17,825 nt of DNA from JBBECF01 sp040881945 (GTDB lineage Bacteria; Pseudomonadota; Alphaproteobacteria; Dongiales; Dongiaceae), in contig JBBECF010000144.1 of assembly GCA_040881945.1 (NCBI GenBank), forward strand, positions 1 to 17,825, written 5' to 3'. Shown here piece by piece: positions 15,318-17,825 of the stretch (position 1 is its first letter; each line of letters begins with the position of its first letter). The notes below the pieces were generated by a model that saw only the letters and a program-made list of their open reading frames with translations, was not told the DNA's origin and made no database searches. Position numbers and translations under genes: made by a program.

Positions 15318-15566
15318 TCACCCCGCCAGCCCGATCGCCTGCTTGTAGAGGTCGAGCAGCGCCTCGTGCTCCTGGCGCTCGGTGGCGTCCATCTTGCGCA
15401 GGCGGACGATCTGGCGCATCACCTTGGTATCGAAGCCGCCGCCCTTGGCCTCGGCATAGATTTCGCGGATGTCGGCCGTCAGCGCCGCCTTCTCCTCCTC
15501 CAGCTTCTCGATGCGCTCGATGAAGGACCGCAAGCGGTCGCCGGCGATGCGGCGCGTGTCGGCCAT
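15318..15566 (-). CDS. gapR: GapR-family nucleoid-associated protein (DUF2312)
   Basis: This 82-aa protein has the DUF2312 pattern: a long N-terminal helix with coiled-coil character (RLRSFIERIEKLEEEKAALT, 11-30), then YAEAKGGGFDTKVMRQIVRL (37-56), ending in LLDLYKQAIG. In Caulobacter, GapR binds overtwisted AT-rich DNA ahead of moving polymerases and stimulates type II topoisomerases; Lys/Arg residues in and after the FDTKV helix contact DNA. The length matches the family (about 80-90 aa). AAGGAG (15581-15576) is nine bases before ATG 15566. The gene follows DUF1244 by 105 bp and ends 10 bp from the heptamer arrays. Confidence 0.93.
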   Translation of the reverse strand: MADTRRIAGDRLRSFIERIEKLEEEKAALTADIREIYAEAKGGGFDTKVMRQIVRLRKMDATERQEHEALLDLYKQAIGLAG

Positions 15567-15612
15567 GCGCGATGTCTCCTTCCCCGTGGTCGATGAGTCG
15601 AAGTTGCGGCGC

Positions 15613-15624
15613 CCGCCCGGGCGG
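15613..15624. other. 12-bp GC palindrome between DUF1244 and gapR
   Basis: CCGCCCGGGCGG is a perfect palindrome within a very GC-rich patch, in the 105 bp upstream of gapR. It could mark the end of the DUF1244 transcript or a stem in the gapR leader. There is no T-run on the minus strand after it, so termination is uncertain. Confidence 0.35.
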
Positions 15625-15671
15625 CGGGAGCGCGGAAGATATCGAGGCCGCCCTGCGCCGGCAAGGGCGCG

Positions 15672-15989
15672 TTATGACGCGCCGTGCTTGTGGGCGTGCT
15701 CCGGATGGCTGGCCGCGAAGGACTTCTTCTGGTCGGCGGTCGCCTCGGCCTGGTACCGCGCCTTCCACGCATCGTAGGGCATGCCGTAGACGATCTCGCG
15801 CGCCTGCGGCTCGGTGAGCGCGAGCCCGCGGTCCTCGGCCGCCGCCCGGTACCATTTCGACAGGCAGTTGCGGCAGAAGCCGGCCAGGTTCATCAGGTCG
15901 ATGTTCTGCACGTCGGTGCGCTCGCGCAGGTGCTGGACGAGCCGCCGGAACGCGGCGGCCTCGAGCTCGGTGCGGGTTCGGTCGTCCAT
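15672..15989 (-). CDS. DUF1244 family protein
   Basis: This 105-aa cytoplasmic protein carries the whole DUF1244 signature: FRRLVQHLRERTDVQNIDLM (14-33), NLAGFCRNCLSKWY (34-47) and REIVYGMPYDAWKARYQ (64-80). The CRNC pair (Cys39, Cys42) could bind metal, and the C-terminal tail HPEHAHKHGAS is His-rich, but no metal has been shown here. The family is common in alpha- and gammaproteobacteria and has no established function to my knowledge. AAGGAGG (16001-15995) lies five bases before ATG 15989, fixing the start. It precedes gapR on the same strand, and its promoter region faces the aldo/keto reductase gene. Confidence 0.92.
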   Translation of the reverse strand: MDDRTRTELEAAAFRRLVQHLRERTDVQNIDLMNLAGFCRNCLSKWYRAAAEDRGLALTEPQAREIVYGMPYDAWKARYQAEATADQKKSFAASHPEHAHKHGAS

Positions 15990-16063
15990 CGGGGCCTCCT
16001 TCTGCGCCGGGTCGTCCGGCTCGTCCCTGATATAGCGCCAAGGCGCGGCACGCGCCACTGTCG

Positions 16064-16094
16064 CTTGAACCGCAAAGGTCCTCCGCGGTTCAAG
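16064..16094. promoter_or_regulatory. 10-bp perfect inverted repeat in the DUF1244/reductase intergenic region
   Basis: CTTGAACCGC (16064-16073) and GCGGTTCAAG (16085-16094) flank 11 bases. The repeat lies between divergent genes, upstream of a TATATC sequence (16034-16029, minus strand) that could be a -10 for DUF1244. It may be an operator or a hairpin. No T-run follows either arm closely. Confidence 0.4.
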
Positions 16095-16156
16095 GCCGTT
16101 CGTCCCGGTGAGTCCGGGGCGATTTCTGGGATAGAATGCTCGATTGGCCACGCCGT

Positions 16157-16185
16157 TTGAAAATTGATGGAGAGCTAAATATTGT
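16157..16185 (+). promoter_or_regulatory. Possible sigma70-type promoter for the aldo/keto reductase
   Basis: TTGAAA (16157-16162) and TATTGT (16180-16185) are spaced by 17 bp, with five and four of six consensus matches. They lie in the only AT-rich patch upstream of the gene. Transcription would begin near 16192, giving a leader of about 30 bases. Confidence 0.35.
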
Positions 16186-16221
16186 GTCCCCGCATCGCGC
16201 AACAGGCATGATGGGCATGAC

Positions 16222-17154
16222 ATGCGGCGAACCGGACCGGGACTGAGCCGGCGCGCCTTCCTGGCGTCGCTGGCGGCCCTCGGGGCGGGCGCCTCGCTCG
16301 GCAGCCGGCCCGCGGCGGCAGCGGGGCCGGTGCTGAAGAAGGCGATTCCCGCGACCGGCGAACAGGTGCCGGCGATCGGCATGGGGTCGTGGATCACCTT
16401 CAACGTGGGCGGCGACCGGGCGCTCCGCGATCAGCGGGCGGAAGTCCTGCAGGCCTTCTTCGACAGTGGCGGCGGCATGGTGGATTCCTCGCCGATGTAC
16501 GGCTCGTCCGAGGACGTCATCGGCTATTGCCTGACGCGCATCGCGAACAAGGGATCGCTGTTTGCCGCGACCAAGGTGTGGACCCCGTTCCAGGCGTTCG
16601 GCGTCGGGCAGATGGCGGAGTCGCGGCGGCTGTGGGGCGTCGAGCGGTTCGACCTGATGCAGGTCCACAACCTGCTGAACTGGGAGGGCCACCTCGACAC
16701 GCTCCGCGACCACAAGGTGCAGGGCCGCATCCGCTACATCGGCGTCACCACGTCGCACGGCCGCCGCCACGACGACCTCGAAAGGCTGATGGCGGACCGG
16801 CCGCTCGACTTCGTGCAGTTCACCTACAACATCCTGGACCGCGAGGCGGAACGGCGGCTGCTGCCGCTCGCCGCCGAACGCGGCCTCGCGGCCATCGTCA
16901 ACCGGCCGTTCCGCCGCGGCGAGCTGTTCCGCCGCGTCGAACGCCATGCGCTGCCCGAATGGGCCGGCGAGATCGACTGCGCGAATTGGGCGCAGTTCTT
17001 TCTCAAGTTCATCGTCTCCCACCCGGCCGTCACCTGCGCGATCCCGGCGACCTCGCGCGTCGACCACATGCAGGAGAACATGGGCGCGCTCTATGGTCGG
17101 CTGCCCGACCGGGAAACGCGCGAGCGGATGATCCGCGCGGTCGAGAGCCTGTAG
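16222..17154 (+). CDS. Tat-exported aldo/keto reductase
   Basis: This is a 310-aa NADPH-dependent oxidoreductase of the AKR superfamily. The N-terminus is a twin-arginine signal: LSRRAFLASL (residues 8-17), a hydrophobic stretch, and an AAAA-G cleavage region near residue 34, so the folded, cofactor-loaded enzyme is probably exported to the periplasm. The catalytic tetrad is complete: Asp88 and Tyr93 (VDSSPMYGSSEDV), Lys118 (AATKVW) and His149 (LMQVHN). The C-terminal IPATSRVDHMQENMGA is the cofactor-binding segment. The substrate is unknown. ATG 16222 is the only start that keeps the Tat signal; its Shine-Dalgarno is poor. The DUF6064 gene follows after 39 bp and is probably co-transcribed. 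Confidence 0.9.
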   Translation: MRRTGPGLSRRAFLASLAALGAGASLGSRPAAAAGPVLKKAIPATGEQVPAIGMGSWITFNVGGDRALRDQRAEVLQAFFDSGGGMVDSSPMYGSSEDVIGYCLTRIANKGSLFAATKVWTPFQAFGVGQMAESRRLWGVERFDLMQVHNLLNWEGHLDTLRDHKVQGRIRYIGVTTSHGRRHDDLERLMADRPLDFVQFTYNILDREAERRLLPLAAERGLAAIVNRPFRRGELFRRVERHALPEWAGEIDCANWAQFFLKFIVSHPAVTCAIPATSRVDHMQENMGALYGRLPDRETRERMIRAVESL

Positions 17155-17193
17155 CCGGGACCGGCGGCGGAAGCGGCGATCGCGCGGGCCGAC

Positions 17194-17825
17194 ATGCTCC
17201 CCTTCACGGCCGAGGTCTTCTTTTCCGTCTTTGAGCAGTACAACCGCGCCATCTGGCCGGCGCAGATCGTCGCCTATGGCCTCGGAATCGTCGTTGTCCT
17301 GCTGACGCTCCGGCCGGTGCCGGGTGGCGACAGGGCGATCGGCGCCCTTCTCGCCGCCGCCTGGGCGTGGATCGGCGTCGTCTACCACCTGGGGCACTTC
17401 GCCGCGATCGACTTCATCGCTCCGGCGTTCGCCGCCGTCTTCCTCATCCAAGCGCTGCTGTTCGCCTGGACCGGGGCGATCGGGGGGAAGATCGCCTTCC
17501 GTTTCCGCGCCGACGTCTTCGGCTGGACCGGTCTGGGGTTCGTGTTCTTCGCGATGGCCGTCTATCCGCTCGCCGGATGGCTCGCGGGCCATGGCTGGCC
17601 GCGCGCGGCCCTGTTCGGGGTCGCGCCCTGCCCGACGACGATCTTCACGATGGGCGTGCTGTTGCTGACGGAGGGACGGACGCCGCTGCGCCTGGCCCTG
17701 ATCCCGGTGCTGTGGTCGCTCGTCGGTGGTACTGCGGCCTGGCTGCTGGAGGTGCCCGAGGATTTCGCCCTGCCGCTGGTGGGCCTCGGCGGGCTCGGTT
17801 TGATTCTTTGGAAGAACCGCCGGCG
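17194..17825 (+). CDS. DUF6064 family membrane protein (3' end cut by the window)
   Basis: An open frame runs from ATG 17194 to the window edge (210 residues). The N-terminus MLPFTAEVFFSVFEQYNRAI, followed by WPAQ, is the hallmark of the DUF6064 family. About six or seven hydrophobic segments follow (roughly 21-39, 47-66, 72-92, 108-131, 147-159, 165-186, 190-206). The visible end is basic (WKNRR), suggesting that almost the whole protein is present. The family has no established function that I know of. The reductase stop codon (17152) is in the same frame, so ATG 17194 is the first possible ATG start. No good ribosome binding site precedes it. Placement after a Tat-exported reductase hints at a membrane partner, but this is inference. 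Confidence 0.83.
   Translation, partial: MLPFTAEVFFSVFEQYNRAIWPAQIVAYGLGIVVVLLTLRPVPGGDRAIGALLAAAWAWIGVVYHLGHFAAIDFIAPAFAAVFLIQALLFAWTGAIGGKIAFRFRADVFGWTGLGFVFFAMAVYPLAGWLAGHGWPRAALFGVAPCPTTIFTMGVLLLTEGRTPLRLALIPVLWSLVGGTAAWLLEVPEDFALPLVGLGGLGLILWKNRR

Noticed and set aside
15241..16041. A 266-codon minus-strand frame running through the heptamer arrays, gapR and DUF1244
   Set aside because: It lies out of frame over two well-supported small genes, and its end merely translates the heptamers (QLSVVSHQLSVVSH).
16164..16200. Boundary of a REP-associated transposase element (TATTGTGTCCCC-like sequence upstream of the reductase)
   Set aside because: The string recalls sequences seen near such elements, but there is no transposase, partner repeat or target duplication here, and memory alone is not enough.

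Overview
The window is high-GC DNA that looks like an alphaproteobacterium. The signs are a GapR (DUF2312) nucleoid protein, a DUF1244 protein, a DUF1127 protein, a fused indolepyruvate ferredoxin oxidoreductase, and a palindromic repeat with the TTCGACAGGCTCAG core often seen in that class. No rRNA, tRNA, insertion sequence, phage gene or CRISPR array was found. The organism cannot be named from this sequence.

Layout. (1) 1-178, minus: N-terminus of a UDP-glucuronate-epimerase-like sugar-nucleotide epimerase, cut by the window edge. (2) 179-548: intergenic, with a 30-bp-arm palindromic repeat, a possible CtrA-type site and a leader hairpin. (3) 549-4025, plus: fused IorA/IorB indolepyruvate oxidoreductase. 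(4) 4133-8033, plus: tightly overlapping trehalose cassette otsB - GH15 hydrolase - otsA. Its Asn codon use differs sharply from that of the flanking genes. (5) 8059-8439, minus: DUF1127 protein. (6) 8582-9645, plus: GcvA-like LysR regulator. Its reading frame is interrupted by a 100-N gap flanked by two identical 55-bp copies, which is almost certainly an assembly artefact. Collapsing it restores a 302-aa protein. (7) 9779-15222, plus: complete oppABCDF oligopeptide importer, with a strong hairpin between oppA and oppB and overlapping permease and ATPase genes. (8) 15220-15307: two facing arrays of a degenerate 7-bp repeat that begin on the oppF stop codon. (9) 15318-15989, minus: DUF1244 followed by gapR. 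(10) 16222 to the end, plus: a Tat-exported aldo/keto reductase followed by a DUF6064 membrane protein cut by the edge.

How the genes work together. OtsA makes trehalose 6-phosphate and OtsB dephosphorylates it. The GH15 enzyme probably acts on trehalose or another alpha-glucan, so synthesis and turnover may be co-expressed. OppA captures periplasmic peptides for the OppBC channel, driven by the OppDF ATPases. Amino acids released from the peptides could feed aromatic amino acid catabolism through the indolepyruvate oxidoreductase, but nothing in the sequence links the two directly. The GcvA-like regulator has a perfect ATTAG-N5-CTAAT dyad just before its own start codon, so autoregulation is likely; control of the opp operon is not shown.

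I found no clear new multigene system. The items most worth checking are the heptamer arrays, the false gap in the LysR gene, the GcvA-type operator, and the codon bias and composition of the trehalose cassette.
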